Part shown: piece after piece, positions 9,047 to 17,261 of the stretch | Numbering within the stretch: the stretch's first letter is position 1 | How the letters are laid out: the number at the start of each line of letters is the position of its first letter | NCBI GenBank assembly: GCA_002477595.1 | Contig: DLQN01000020.1 | Span: 11,721 to 42,874 of the forward strand | Origin: Roseivirga sp. UBA7431 | GTDB taxonomy: Bacteria > Bacteroidota > Bacteroidia > Cytophagales > Cyclobacteriaceae | Direction of reading: 5' to 3' | Length of the DNA stretch: 31,154 nucleotides | Made by a program: the position numbers and the translations under genes | The notes under the pieces: model-generated | The model's database searches: none | The model's input: the letters and a program-made list of their open reading frames with translations, nothing else | Told to the model about the DNA's origin: nothing

Positions 9047-12000
9047 TTAATCGGTTAGTGGAAACTCTAGGTAGAAGGTTGTACCCTTTCCAAGAGTTGA
9101 GTCAAACCAAATACTCCCACCGGCATGTTCTACCCCACGTTTGGCTATGGCTAATCCAATACCAGAACCTTCTTCCTTAGTACTAAATTTAGGAATAAAT
9201 ATCTTTTCCTTGATGTCATCTGGGATACCATACCCGTTATCTGCAAACGTAATTCGCGCCTTATTGTGTGTCACTACAAGTTCGATTAACAACTCCCCTT
9301 TTTGGTCTTCAACTAAGGATTGCTCTGCATTTAAGAACAAGTTGTTGAAAATCCTTCCCAGTAATTTCGTGTCTGCCATTATCCATACGGGCTGCTTTGG
9401 GATATTCGACTTTATCTCAGCTCTATTTCCCTTAAACAGCCTAAGCGATTTGCGGAGCTCTTCAACCAAGTTGAGTCTTTCGCTAATTGGCATTGGCATT
9501 TTGGCGAAGGAAGAAAAAGAAGTAGCGATATCACTCAATGTTTCTACTTGATTCAGTATGCTATCAATCGGCTGATTAAAATCTGTTCCCAACTCAGGCG
9601 CTTCACTCAATATTCTTTTCAAGTGCTGAAGCTTCAATTTCATTGGAGTCAACGGATTCTTAATCTCGTGAGCAACTTGTTGCGCCATTTCGCGCCAAGC
9701 ACTCTCTTTCTCACTCAATGCCAACGCTTTTTTACTCTTCTCAAGATTGAGAAGCATCTTATTGTACTCTCTAACCATCAAGCCAATTTCATCATTTGCT
9801 TGCCATTCTAGGGGCTCATTGAGTGTTGAGAGGGTTGTTTCTTTAATTTTCTGCGTAAGGTATTTAAATGGATAGGTCAGGATTCTGGATGCCAAAAAGG
9901 ATAGCACCACAAAGATCACAAAGATGAATGTGAAGGCATTCAGGATATTTGAAAGTATGTCTCTCTGCTCTGCCTTGAGCTGTTCTTCAGAATCAAAGAA
10001 TGGCATTGTCAGGATACCCAAGAGCCGGTTATCTTCATTTGATCTGATACCATAAAAAGTTGATCGATAGGTAAGCTCTCCTACTCTTTCAATACTCAGC
10101 TGCTCCTTATTTCCTGCCTCAACTATGTTGGCCATAGCACTTGGGTTAGCAAAAGGAGCCAGAATTTCATTTTCAAAAATCAACCGTTGATTGGTAGCAA
10201 TGAGTCTCCCATTTCTATTGAAAAGGTTAATATCTGCTTGGGCATAGAGGCTGATCTCTGTAATCCTGTTCTCAAGCGCTTCATTATTCTCACTTTGCCC
10301 TTCCAAAAAGTCTTGTAGCTGGTTGGCTAAGTTCTGAGCAGCACTCTCGGTAATAGACAAATATTGCGTCTCAATTTTCTCTTCCACCGTACGATTTACA
10401 AGTCGCAACACCACTATACTCACAATAATTAAAGGAAGAAAGAAGGCAAAATTCAAAAGGATCTGAATCTTAGCAGAAAGTGTAGTGCTTGCCTTTCTCA
10501 AGTTGTAGAACATACCACTTACTCCGAAAATAAGAATAATGGCTGCCACCATGAAAAGAAAGAAGATGGCAAAATTAGTCACAAGATATTTTGGTGGATA
10601 AAGTTTATTACTGATAACATAAACTTGATTTTCAGCACCTCCGATCACGGCAAGGTGATGGTAGCCTGCAATGCTCAAACCTTTTTGATATAGAAGCGAG
10701 TCTGAGAGATCGCTAACATTAAAATTTCTACCGTAGTTAAAATCACCTGTAGAAGCTGCAAGCACACGGCTATTAAAAACACCATAGTCAAAGTGTAATT
10801 CACCCTCTTCAAAGCCATTATCTAGCAGTAATCTTGGTAAGATGCTATTGTTCAATTGCTCCTTCCGGTCAAGCCTGATGAGTATATAGCCAATTGTGGT
10901 GTCGTAGCGCTTGATTTCATTGAATAAGTAATACTGATTCAATCGAATTGGATAATCTTCTCTGTAAAAGTAAAGGCCTTCAAAATCAGTAGCATTGGCT
11001 TCTTTAGCATAGGTGTCTTTAAGCCCTTGATAGTCAACGGAAGTATTGCTATTAATTGGCCTACCTGCTCCACTGAATAACAGTATTTCAATCTCGTATT
11101 TATCGAAATATTCGCCTAAGTAAACCCGCTGAATGATTCGTCTAATCTGTTCCTTCGAACCGAATGGACTTGTAATCCCCGTTTGAATTCTTATATCCCC
11201 TTGAATACTCTCTCGTGCTCTAGACAAGAAATATTCAGCGGTAACATCTTCTTCTGTCAATAATCTAGTAGCTAGGGCACGTTTGTCTTGTAAATTCTCT
11301 CGCTTAATATGCCTTGTTAGAATTGAGGTTGATACACTCGCCATCAAAAACGCGGCAATAAAGAAGTACAAGAAGGTATTATAATTGATCTTCTCTAATT
11401 GATCCGATAGCTTAAAGTTGTAGACAACTATTAAGTAAGCCATTAGATACCCAACGAGTATCAGATTGTCATTTTCTAATACAAGCCCAGTAGTAATGGT
11501 AGAAAGAAGCAGGACACCAAGTGTCATGTTGATAGCTTTCGGTTGTGGAATGCCTCGCAAAGTTCGGCTTAGGTACTGCCCAATTAAGAACAGCATGATG
11601 GCAATGATAAACAGCGCCAAATAGGCAAGCAACTTAAACGGAGTATAGCTGATGTCTCTAGCCACATCAAATGACCACTGAGAGTTAAGCAGAAGTGATT
11701 GTACTTCAGTAATAAAATAAAATAGAGCTGCCACCAACAACACCATTGGAAGTATCACTCCTTTAATGGATGTCACTTGCTTTCTCACCTTATGCTGCAT
11801 AAAGACCCTATAACCGTAAACAACGACTACAAGCAGTGCTATTTGGTTTAGGACAAAGTCACCTAAGGAAGGTTGCCACCAACTGGCCGCAAAATTATCG
11901 GGCTGAAAAAGTGACCATTCGATAATACTCACTGGATACTGATAGCGAAGCATCGAGAGCCGAATAATCAGCATAAAAAACACGATAACAGCCACGCCAA

Positions 12001-12730
12001 AATAAGGTTTTTTATCAGCTACTAGTCTTTGACTATAAATGAAGCCAGACCAAATAAACGCAGCGATAGAAATCAGGTATAAAAGAAAAACTAAAGTTGA
12101 AAAACGAGGGTAATCGATCTTCATTCTTTCCGTGCCATCGAAAGAGAAGAGAAAGCTTCCTTGTGGGGAATATATATTTTTTCCTGATTGACTTTCTTCA
12201 CCAGACAAGGTAAAAGATGACAGTCCGAACACCTCTCCGTTGAGGCCATATTCGATAAAAGAATCATTAAGCGTTACGTTAGACGATAAAGGAAGAAGTG
12301 CATAAATCTCCACTACTCTATTCTGGGCACTATTGATAACCTTCCGTCTTGCTATATATTGACCACTTTTTAGTTCTAAGAACTTGTATATGTAAGTGCC
12401 CCCTAGCGTCCCGAACTTAGGGACAAACCTATTTGTACTCCAATAGATGACATTACCATTTTCATAAATGAAATAGGGCAGTTCTTCATTATTAGTAAAC
12501 CTATTGAAGAGTCTATTCAGATCCACAATGGCTATATCACTGATCTTTTCAACATGATTATCAAGTTGATTAAGCGATGCATGAAGATTTTTCGTGATGG
12601 TTGTCTGCGGGTCAACCCTCCTACTCTGATCGGAGAATATAGCTTCATCAATAGTCAGGGTGATAATTACCAGTACAATACTGATAATTAGGAACTTATT
12701 GGTCCAGAAGAAACCTTGCTGATTACTCAA
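9047..12730 (-). CDS. Giant multi-span sensor histidine kinase (NtrY-like C-terminal half)
   Basis: This encodes a 1227-residue membrane kinase. One helix near 10-30 is followed by an extracytoplasmic domain to about 210. A block of roughly eight helices (about 210-480) comes next, then a second external domain to about 715, two more helices, a third external domain (about 795-925), a helix, HAMP (about 935-1003), a HisKA domain with His1021 in Val-Ala-His-Glu-Ile-Lys-Asn-Pro-Leu-Thr-Pro, and a HATPase domain with Asn1134, Asp-Asn-Gly-Tyr-Gly at 1164-1168 and Gly-Ser-Gly-Ile-Gly at 1188-1192. All ATP-binding boxes are intact. The frame has no ATG near its 5' end; TTG at 12730 is chosen, with AGGG nine bases upstream. 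No response regulator is adjacent. It follows the DUF983 gene by 35 bases and precedes the outer-membrane gene by two. The signal sensed is unknown. Confidence 0.88.
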   Translation of the reverse strand: MSNQQGFFWTNKFLIISIVLVIITLTIDEAIFSDQSRRVDPQTTITKNLHASLNQLDNHVEKISDIAIVDLNRLFNRFTNNEELPYFIYENGNVIYWSTNRFVPKFGTLGGTYIYKFLELKSGQYIARRKVINSAQNRVVEIYALLPLSSNVTLNDSFIEYGLNGEVFGLSSFTLSGEESQSGKNIYSPQGSFLFSFDGTERMKIDYPRFSTLVFLLYLISIAAFIWSGFIYSQRLVADKKPYFGVAVIVFFMLIIRLSMLRYQYPVSIIEWSLFQPDNFAASWWQPSLGDFVLNQIALLVVVVYGYRVFMQHKVRKQVTSIKGVILPMVLLVAALFYFITEVQSLLLNSQWSFDVARDISYTPFKLLAYLALFIIAIMLFLIGQYLSRTLRGIPQPKAINMTLGVLLLSTITTGLVLENDNLILVGYLMAYLIVVYNFKLSDQLEKINYNTFLYFFIAAFLMASVSTSILTRHIKRENLQDKRALATRLLTEEDVTAEYFLSRARESIQGDIRIQTGITSPFGSKEQIRRIIQRVYLGEYFDKYEIEILLFSGAGRPINSNTSVDYQGLKDTYAKEANATDFEGLYFYREDYPIRLNQYYLFNEIKRYDTTIGYILIRLDRKEQLNNSILPRLLLDNGFEEGELHFDYGVFNSRVLAASTGDFNYGRNFNVSDLSDSLLYQKGLSIAGYHHLAVIGGAENQVYVISNKLYPPKYLVTNFAIFFLFMVAAIILIFGVSGMFYNLRKASTTLSAKIQILLNFAFFLPLIIVSIVVLRLVNRTVEEKIETQYLSITESAAQNLANQLQDFLEGQSENNEALENRITEISLYAQADINLFNRNGRLIATNQRLIFENEILAPFANPSAMANIVEAGNKEQLSIERVGELTYRSTFYGIRSNEDNRLLGILTMPFFDSEEQLKAEQRDILSNILNAFTFIFVIFVVLSFLASRILTYPFKYLTQKIKETTLSTLNEPLEWQANDEIGLMVREYNKMLLNLEKSKKALALSEKESAWREMAQQVAHEIKNPLTPMKLKLQHLKRILSEAPELGTDFNQPIDSILNQVETLSDIATSFSSFAKMPMPISERLNLVEELRKSLRLFKGNRAEIKSNIPKQPVWIMADTKLLGRIFNNLFLNAEQSLVEDQKGELLIELVVTHNKARITFADNGYGIPDDIKEKIFIPKFSTKEEGSGIGLAIAKRGVEHAGGSIWFDSTLGKGTTFYLEFPLTD

Positions 12731-12765
12731 AATATCGTACCCTAATGCCGTTGAAACGGAATCTA

Positions 12766-13161
12766 CTAATTATTTTCTTTCCCCTCTAATTCAGGCTTAA
12801 ACTTAAGTCCTCCAAATAGGTAGAGGTATAAGATGCGTGAATAGCGGAACATGAAAGGGTACAGCAAAAATACTTCCGAAACTATGGCTATCAGGTAAAC
12901 ATTTTCGGAGATCGGGTGAAAAAAGGAATAAATAATATAAGCACTTACCAGAAACAAGCCTACTGAGAGGGCGTAACTGATATACATAGCTCCGTCAAAA
13001 AAGCTTGGTTCTCTCTCGAAGCGAACGCCACAATGAGAGCAGTACTGATTAACTTTCGTAAACTTTCTGAGGTTAAGCGAACCGTGGGTAAATAAACTTC
13101 CTTGGTGGCACTGAGGGCATTTACCCTGCAATAGTGCTAATACCTTTGGCTTTCTTGACAT
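12766..13161 (-). CDS. DUF983 family membrane protein
   Basis: This encodes a 131-residue protein. A zinc-ribbon-like N-terminus carries Cys-Pro-Gln-Cys-His and Cys-Ser-His-Cys-Gly, followed by Glu-Pro-Ser-Phe-Phe-Asp-Gly-Ala-Met-Tyr and two membrane helices, the DUF983 pattern. DUF983 genes are commonly found beside cytochrome oxidase genes, and an assembly role is assumed rather than proven. I place the start at ATG 13161 (Met-Ser-Arg-Lys-Pro-Lys) rather than at the upstream in-frame codon at 13194, because the residues between do not look like the family. The gene still overlaps the preceding CxxC protein gene by 41 bases in another frame. Confidence 0.85.
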   Translation of the reverse strand: MSRKPKVLALLQGKCPQCHQGSLFTHGSLNLRKFTKVNQYCSHCGVRFEREPSFFDGAMYISYALSVGLFLVSAYIIYSFFHPISENVYLIAIVSEVFLLYPFMFRYSRILYLYLFGGLKFKPELEGKENN

Positions 13162-13390
13162 TCTTTTTACTTGACCTGTACCACAAATAAGCAATTACAC
13201 ACACCAATGTATACGGTGCAAAAAATAAATACAAAATACCAAGGTTTAGATTTGAGGCCATTGAAGTCTCCCCAGCACTTACAGTGGATTCCATTGCACC
13301 ACGACACATGGCACATTGTGCGAATACACTTGCGTTGACGAACATCAAGGCAATTACTAGAAAGAAACATGTTCTCAATCGTCTGAACAT
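13121..13390 (-). CDS. Small secreted CxxC membrane protein
   Basis: This encodes an 89-residue protein. A signal peptide runs to about residue 24-25 (Val-Phe-Ala-Gln), and the predicted mature N-terminus begins Cys-Ala-Met-Cys-Arg. One helix near 51-70 is followed by a Lys-rich cytoplasmic tail. This places a CxxC pair on the periplasmic face, close to the membrane. The lipobox is poor because Gln precedes the Cys, so a lipoprotein is unlikely. Similar short proteins occur in Bacteroidota oxidase operons, but I know of no assigned function. Location among oxidase assembly genes suggests a metal or thiol role; this is inference. Confidence 0.75.
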   Translation of the reverse strand: MFRRLRTCFFLVIALMFVNASVFAQCAMCRGAMESTVSAGETSMASNLNLGILYLFFAPYTLVCVIAYLWYRSSKKNVKKAKGISTIAG

Positions 13391-13425
13391 AATGTGAAGT
13401 TAAGCTTCAATACGTTTATATCCCA

Positions 13426-13953
13426 CTAATGGACGTAATAAGGACTAATCATTAAATAAACAATCACGCCAGTAACGGAGACATATAACCAAATCGGAAA
13501 TGTAAATTTCACGATCTTCTTATGCTTATCAATCATCTCATTGAGCGCATAATAGAATGCTAGCAACACCAGCGGAACTACCCCAATCGACAATACAATA
13601 TGTGTTAGCAAGAAGAAGTAATAGATGTACTTAGTCGTGTCATCTCCTCCAAAAGAAGTTGACTCAGCACTTGCATGGTAGGTAACGTAACACAATAAAA
13701 AAATCGCTCCGAGCACGAATGCCGCTGAATTGAATTTCTTGTGGAGGTCAACCTTTTTCCGCTTAATGGCGACTATCGCCAAAACCAAGCAGATAGCTGT
13801 TAAGGTATTAATTACACCAATCACATGAGGTAAAGTATATACCCAATCCCCTAAATCTAGTTTAGTTGGAAGTCCCAATAGCACCGCAACCGCGATTGGT
13901 ATTGCAATGGATAAGAGTTTAATCCAAAACATGGATATCTTCTGCTTCGACAT
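13426..13953 (-). CDS. DUF420 (CtaM/YozB-like) oxidase assembly membrane protein
   Basis: This encodes a 175-residue protein with five hydrophobic segments and conserved His residues: Leu-Pro-His-Val-Ile near 42, Tyr-His-Ala near 92 and Leu-Thr-His-Ile-Val near 116. This is the DUF420 arrangement. Bacillus CtaM (YozB) belongs to the same family and is needed for an active aa3 oxidase; I infer the same kind of role here from context. The ATG begins one base after the stop of the SCO-like gene (TAG at 13955-13957). No symbol is assigned because orthology to ctaM is not certain. Confidence 0.85.
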   Translation of the reverse strand: MSKQKISMFWIKLLSIAIPIAVAVLLGLPTKLDLGDWVYTLPHVIGVINTLTAICLVLAIVAIKRKKVDLHKKFNSAAFVLGAIFLLCYVTYHASAESTSFGGDDTTKYIYYFFLLTHIVLSIGVVPLVLLAFYYALNEMIDKHKKIVKFTFPIWLYVSVTGVIVYLMISPYYVH

Positions 13954-13954
13954 T

Positions 13955-14539
13955 CTATTTTCTTTTTGAATTTAGTATTCTTAACTCAAGAATCAACCTA
14001 TCTGTTTCCTCTCTCTCTAAAATATTATAATATCCCCTTATCTTATTTTCTTCATCAACCAATACTACTCGATTGTCTAGAGGCAACATGGCCACATCAC
14101 AATATTTGAGCTCAGCCCAAGCAACAGAGTCCAGTTCATTCACTTTCCAGAACTCGTCTAGAAATTGAATCCTTTTATCATAGTCGCTGATGTCTTTCTT
14201 CATTATTGACGTGCCATTGAGTTGGGTGAGAAGGAGCACGTTATCAACATCATAAAACACATCCTGCACTCTTTCTAATTCCTCTAAGCGCGTCTTGAGT
14301 ACTGGGCCATCCATTCGTTCAAAGTGCACCACTTTTAGGGCTCCTAGGGGCAATGCTGGATTCTTTACGATATACTGTTCCGTGGAACGATCGAGACAGG
14401 GTGTTTTGAGGGAATCTCCTAAGCCTTGTTCATAATAAACAGGAATTGTGAATTCGTTATTCCCAAAAGCTTTTAAGAATAGAAATATGACCACAGGTAA
14501 TCCGATCACCAAGAAGAGTAAGATGCTTTTTTTATTCAT
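13955..14539 (-). CDS. SCO-like thioredoxin-fold protein lacking the copper-binding CxxxC
   Basis: This encodes a 194-residue protein: one N-terminal membrane anchor (about 5-24), then a periplasmic domain. Near the C-terminus Leu-Asp-Asn-Arg-Val-Val-Leu-Val-Asp-Glu-Glu, Lys-Ile-Arg-Gly-Tyr-Tyr and Glu-Glu-Thr-Asp-Arg-Leu-Ile match SCO1/SenC proteins. Upstream, Leu-Glu-Arg-Val-Gln-Asp also fits. The segment where SCO proteins carry Cys-Pro-x-x-Cys reads Glu-Arg-Met-Asp-Gly-Pro-Val-Leu, and no equivalent His ligand is clear. It therefore cannot hold copper in the standard way. It occupies the place of sco in the oxidase operon, after a terminator hairpin. A structural or chaperone role without metal, or a redox role lost, are both possible. 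Confidence 0.75.
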   Translation of the reverse strand: MNKKSILLFLVIGLPVVIFLFLKAFGNNEFTIPVYYEQGLGDSLKTPCLDRSTEQYIVKNPALPLGALKVVHFERMDGPVLKTRLEELERVQDVFYDVDNVLLLTQLNGTSIMKKDISDYDKRIQFLDEFWKVNELDSVAWAELKYCDVAMLPLDNRVVLVDEENKIRGYYNILEREETDRLILELRILNSKRK

Positions 14540-14544
14540 ATCCT

Positions 14545-14581
14545 AAAACAAAAAATCAGGCCATTAAAAATAGCCCGATTT
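14545..14581 (-). terminator. Hairpin terminator inside the oxidase operon
   Basis: On the minus strand a nine-base-pair stem (arms at 14573-14581 and 14553-14561, one G-T pair, 11-base loop) is followed by a T-rich run at 14545-14552. It lies between cox subunit IV and the SCO-like gene. The downstream genes have no visible promoter, so it is probably partial (attenuating) rather than a full stop. Confidence 0.7.
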
Positions 14582-14604
14582 CGATATCAATTAATCCTTT
14601 TCAT

Positions 14605-14982
14605 TTAGTGTTCTTCGCCTCCGACATGTTCAGTCGCAGGTTGATCTACATCTACAACACCTCTGGCTTCTTTGATAGCACCGCCTTCAAGGTTCACCAA
14701 AGCTACGATCAACCATATGATAAACATCATTGGAAGAATGATTGAATAGATCAATCCTTTTACCTCATGGCCTAAGTGCATAAACTCACTAACGATAAAC
14801 CATGCTTTTACTATAGTAAGACCAATAAAGATTACTGTTCTCAACATTCCAGCATCCATAGCGAAAGCAAAAGCATATTCAATAGCTGTTACGATTGCTA
14901 AGATCAAAGCTACTCTCCAAATTCCTCGGATTTTAGCTTTATCTACTGGTTGAACTACTACGTTACTTGTTAATTGTTCCAT
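14605..14982 (-). CDS. Cytochrome c oxidase subunit IV (prokaryotic type)
   Basis: This encodes a 125-residue protein with three membrane helices (about 24-43, 48-66, 76-97). The motif Lys-Ala-Trp-Phe-Ile-Val-Ser-Glu-Phe-Met-His-Leu after the second helix is typical of the prokaryotic COX4 (CtaF/CyoD-like) family. It is a small accessory subunit that stabilises the oxidase. The tail is acidic and ends in Gly-Glu-Glu-His. Its ATG is 12 bases after the stop of the upstream subunit III gene, and a terminator hairpin follows it. Position and length both fit the family well. Confidence 0.9.
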   Translation of the reverse strand: MEQLTSNVVVQPVDKAKIRGIWRVALILAIVTAIEYAFAFAMDAGMLRTVIFIGLTIVKAWFIVSEFMHLGHEVKGLIYSIILPMMFIIWLIVALVNLEGGAIKEARGVVDVDQPATEHVGGEEH

Positions 14983-14994
14983 GATAAAAGTCGG

Positions 14995-15759
14995 TCAAAT
15001 CAGATAAAAGAATGTAAATACGAATACCCATACGAGGTCTACAAAGTGCCAGTACAAACCAACTTTCTCTACCATTTCATAATGGCCTCTTCGTTCGTAC
15101 ATACCATTGGCTGCGTTGAAGAAGATGATAACATTAATGAATACTCCAGAGAATACGTGGAAACCATGGAAACCTGTAATAAAGAAAAATAACGCAGCAA
15201 ACGTTGGAGGACCATATTGGTTGAAACTAAGGTTAGCTCCAATAATTTCATAATTATCCATCCAGATACCATTCTTAACGACATCACCAATAGTGGCAAT
15301 ATCAGTACCATGGATAAAGTGTGACCATTCCCAAGCTTGGCAGCCCAAGAATGCAAATCCACCGATCACTGTCCATAACATCCATTTGACTACACCTTTC
15401 TTGTCCATTCTTTGGCCAGCTTCTACGGCTAATACCATGGTCACAGAACTCAAAATGAGAATAAAGGTCATAAGACCTACGAAGTACAATGGAGCTTCTA
15501 CACCATGCAGCCCTGGAAAAGCTTCATATACCTTTTCAGGTATTGGCCAGTATTGTGTTGAAAAAGTAAAAGTTTCTGGATCGCCTGTATAAGCAGGAGC
15601 ACTCCACCTTAAAAAGGCATATGTAATAAGCAGACCAGAAAAAGTAAAAGCATCCGATAGTAGAAAAAACCACATCATCAGCTTTCCGTAGCTGGCTTTG
15701 AAGGGCTCAATTCCGCCTCCCCATAAGCTTCTCTTATTTACTGTAGCAGTAGTTGCCAT
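14995..15759 (-). CDS. ctaE: Cytochrome c oxidase subunit III (longer copy)
   Basis: This encodes a 254-residue heme-copper oxidase subunit III. It has about six to seven membrane helices, and family motifs include Phe-Phe-Leu-Leu-Ser-Asp-Ala near 31-37, Gln-Ala-Trp-Glu-Trp near 140 and Thr-Gly-Phe-His-Gly-Phe-His-Val near 197-204, then Tyr-Trp-His-Phe-Val-Asp-Leu-Val-Trp near the end. It lacks metal centres and supports proton uptake and stability of subunit I. It is one of two adjacent subunit III genes; this copy has the longer central region. ATG start, TGA stop. The spacing to the upstream copy is 12 bases. Confidence 0.93.
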   Translation of the reverse strand: MATTATVNKRSLWGGGIEPFKASYGKLMMWFFLLSDAFTFSGLLITYAFLRWSAPAYTGDPETFTFSTQYWPIPEKVYEAFPGLHGVEAPLYFVGLMTFILILSSVTMVLAVEAGQRMDKKGVVKWMLWTVIGGFAFLGCQAWEWSHFIHGTDIATIGDVVKNGIWMDNYEIIGANLSFNQYGPPTFAALFFFITGFHGFHVFSGVFINVIIFFNAANGMYERRGHYEMVEKVGLYWHFVDLVWVFVFTFFYLI

Positions 15760-15771
15760 AAAACAGTTTAA

Positions 15772-16356
15772 TTAATGATTCAGCAATAAAAATATGAACA
15801 AATATATCCAGAGTCCACCAAGGAAATGCCAGTATGTTGTACACATGTCCATGTTCAACATGTTCTTAGCATGTACCTTATATCTAAAGGACGAAAATAG
15901 CATATATAACAAATAAATCACACCACTTATAAGGTGTGCGGCATGAATTCCTGTAAATACATACATGAAGCTACCTGCTGGGTTACCAACAAAAAACACT
16001 CCTGCATCTACTAATTGGCCCCAAGCCTGAAACTGGCCGTATAAAAATGCCAGCCCCAATATTGTTGTAATTGATAAAGCAAGCTTCACTTGCTCTAACT
16101 TATCTCTTTTAGCTGCTATATAAGCCCATTGCATAAAAACACTACTGGTTAAAATAATACCAGAAGTAATCCAAAGCATCGGTGGTACATCATATATTAA
16201 CCAGTCACCATCGGCTTGACGCACGATATGCGCACTTGTGAATGCAGCAAATATCATGACGACCGTCACAATGAATAACCAAAGTGCAAACTTCTTTGGA
16301 TGCATCGAGAGCGGTTGCTCTACCGGTACGTCTACTAGTTTATAATCCTCTACCAT
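15772..16356 (-). CDS. Cytochrome c oxidase subunit III (shorter copy)
   Basis: This encodes a second subunit III homologue of 194 residues, with five membrane helices. It shows Ala-His-Ile-Val-Arg-Gln near 43-48, Thr-Gly-Ile-His-Ala-Ala-His-Leu near 136-143 and Thr-Tyr-Trp-His-Phe-Leu-Gly-Gly-Leu-Trp near the C-terminus. It is shorter because it lacks the N-terminal helices, as in CyoC-like members. I start it at ATG 16356, whose A is also the last base of the ctaB stop (TGATG overlap), rather than at the TTG one codon earlier. Two subunit III genes in tandem are known in Bacteroidota oxidase operons; whether both enter the same complex is not shown here. Confidence 0.9.
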   Translation of the reverse strand: MVEDYKLVDVPVEQPLSMHPKKFALWLFIVTVVMIFAAFTSAHIVRQADGDWLIYDVPPMLWITSGIILTSSVFMQWAYIAAKRDKLEQVKLALSITTILGLAFLYGQFQAWGQLVDAGVFFVGNPAGSFMYVFTGIHAAHLISGVIYLLYMLFSSFRYKVHAKNMLNMDMCTTYWHFLGGLWIYLFIFLLLNH

Positions 16357-17258
16357 CAATTCACCATGTCTAATAAGTACGCAATCTGAACTATCGGCAA
16401 GTATAAGAACGAACCGAACATAATCCGCAAAGCAGACTTCCTTGATTGATCTTTCATCAACTTAATGGTTGATGCCAAGAACAATACCCCACAAACCGTT
16501 GCCACCACAGCAGAGTTAATACCTGTTAATCCAAAATACATAGGCAGCAAACCCATAGGAATTAAGAACAGTGTGTATGTCATTATTTGGAAAGCCGTCT
16601 TAAGGTCCTTCTCTCCTTTTACTGGTAGCAGCTTGAAACCAGCTTTTTTATAATCTTCATCCGCCACCCAAGCGATAGCCCAAAAATGTGGGAATTGCCA
16701 AATAAACTGTATACCAAAGATGATCATGGCAGCATGGGTAATGTCGCCTGTGGCAGCTGTCCATCCCAAAAGTGGGGGCAATGCTCCAGGTAAAGCTCCT
16801 ACAAATACAGCAACAGGACCCACTCTCTTCAATGGAGTGTATACAAAGCTATAAAGTATCATTGATAGTGCAGCCAGACCAACTGTGAGCCAGTTCGTCC
16901 ATATTAATAGCATGTAAAGGCCAATAATGGCTACAATACCTGCAAACCACAGTGCTTCAGAGTTAGTTAATCTATTCGTTGGAAGTGGACGACCTTGCGT
17001 ACGCTTCATCACTTTGTCGTATTCAACTTCTAATACTTGATTGATGGTACATGAGGCACCACTGATTAGAAATCCACCAATAAAAAGCATTGTCAATTGC
17101 ATCCAATCGACACTTCCTCTCATCGCTAAAACATAACCAAATGCAGATGAAAAAGACACTACAAGAGAGAGTCTCAGTTTTGTCAATTCAACATAAGCCT
17201 TTGCTTTCTGAGCAAAAAGAGTTGATAATTTAATATTTACTGAATTACCTGATATCAT
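16356..17258 (-). CDS. ctaB: Protoheme IX farnesyltransferase
   Basis: CtaB (heme O synthase) adds a farnesyl group to heme B, giving heme O for CtaA. The 300-residue protein has about nine membrane helices. The UbiA-family prenyl-diphosphate motif is Asn-Gln-Val-Leu-Glu-Val-Glu-Tyr-Asp near 68-76, followed by Met-Lys-Arg-Thr-Gln-Gly-Arg-Pro-Leu-Pro, both diagnostic for this enzyme. The second region includes Gln-Phe-Pro-His-Phe-Trp-Ala near 188-194. Full length. The ATG is three bases past the ctaA stop, and the TGA overlaps the following ATG by one base. Placement with ctaA and oxidase genes supports production of heme A for the aa3 enzyme. Confidence 0.96.
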   Translation of the reverse strand: MISGNSVNIKLSTLFAQKAKAYVELTKLRLSLVVSFSSAFGYVLAMRGSVDWMQLTMLFIGGFLISGASCTINQVLEVEYDKVMKRTQGRPLPTNRLTNSEALWFAGIVAIIGLYMLLIWTNWLTVGLAALSMILYSFVYTPLKRVGPVAVFVGALPGALPPLLGWTAATGDITHAAMIIFGIQFIWQFPHFWAIAWVADEDYKKAGFKLLPVKGEKDLKTAFQIMTYTLFLIPMGLLPMYFGLTGINSAVVATVCGVLFLASTIKLMKDQSRKSALRIMFGSFLYLPIVQIAYLLDMVN

Positions 17259-17261
17259 GGT

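Noticed and set aside
12746..12760. Small inverted repeat before the kinase gene as a terminator.
   Set aside because: The stem is only five base pairs with a tiny loop and has no T run after it.
13162..13194. Extended N-terminus for the DUF983 protein.
   Set aside because: The added residues do not resemble the family, and a good ATG exists at 13161.
13167..13370. Second minus-strand open frame within the small CxxC protein gene.
   Set aside because: The other frame has a clear signal peptide and membrane helix; this one is a frame-shifted shadow.
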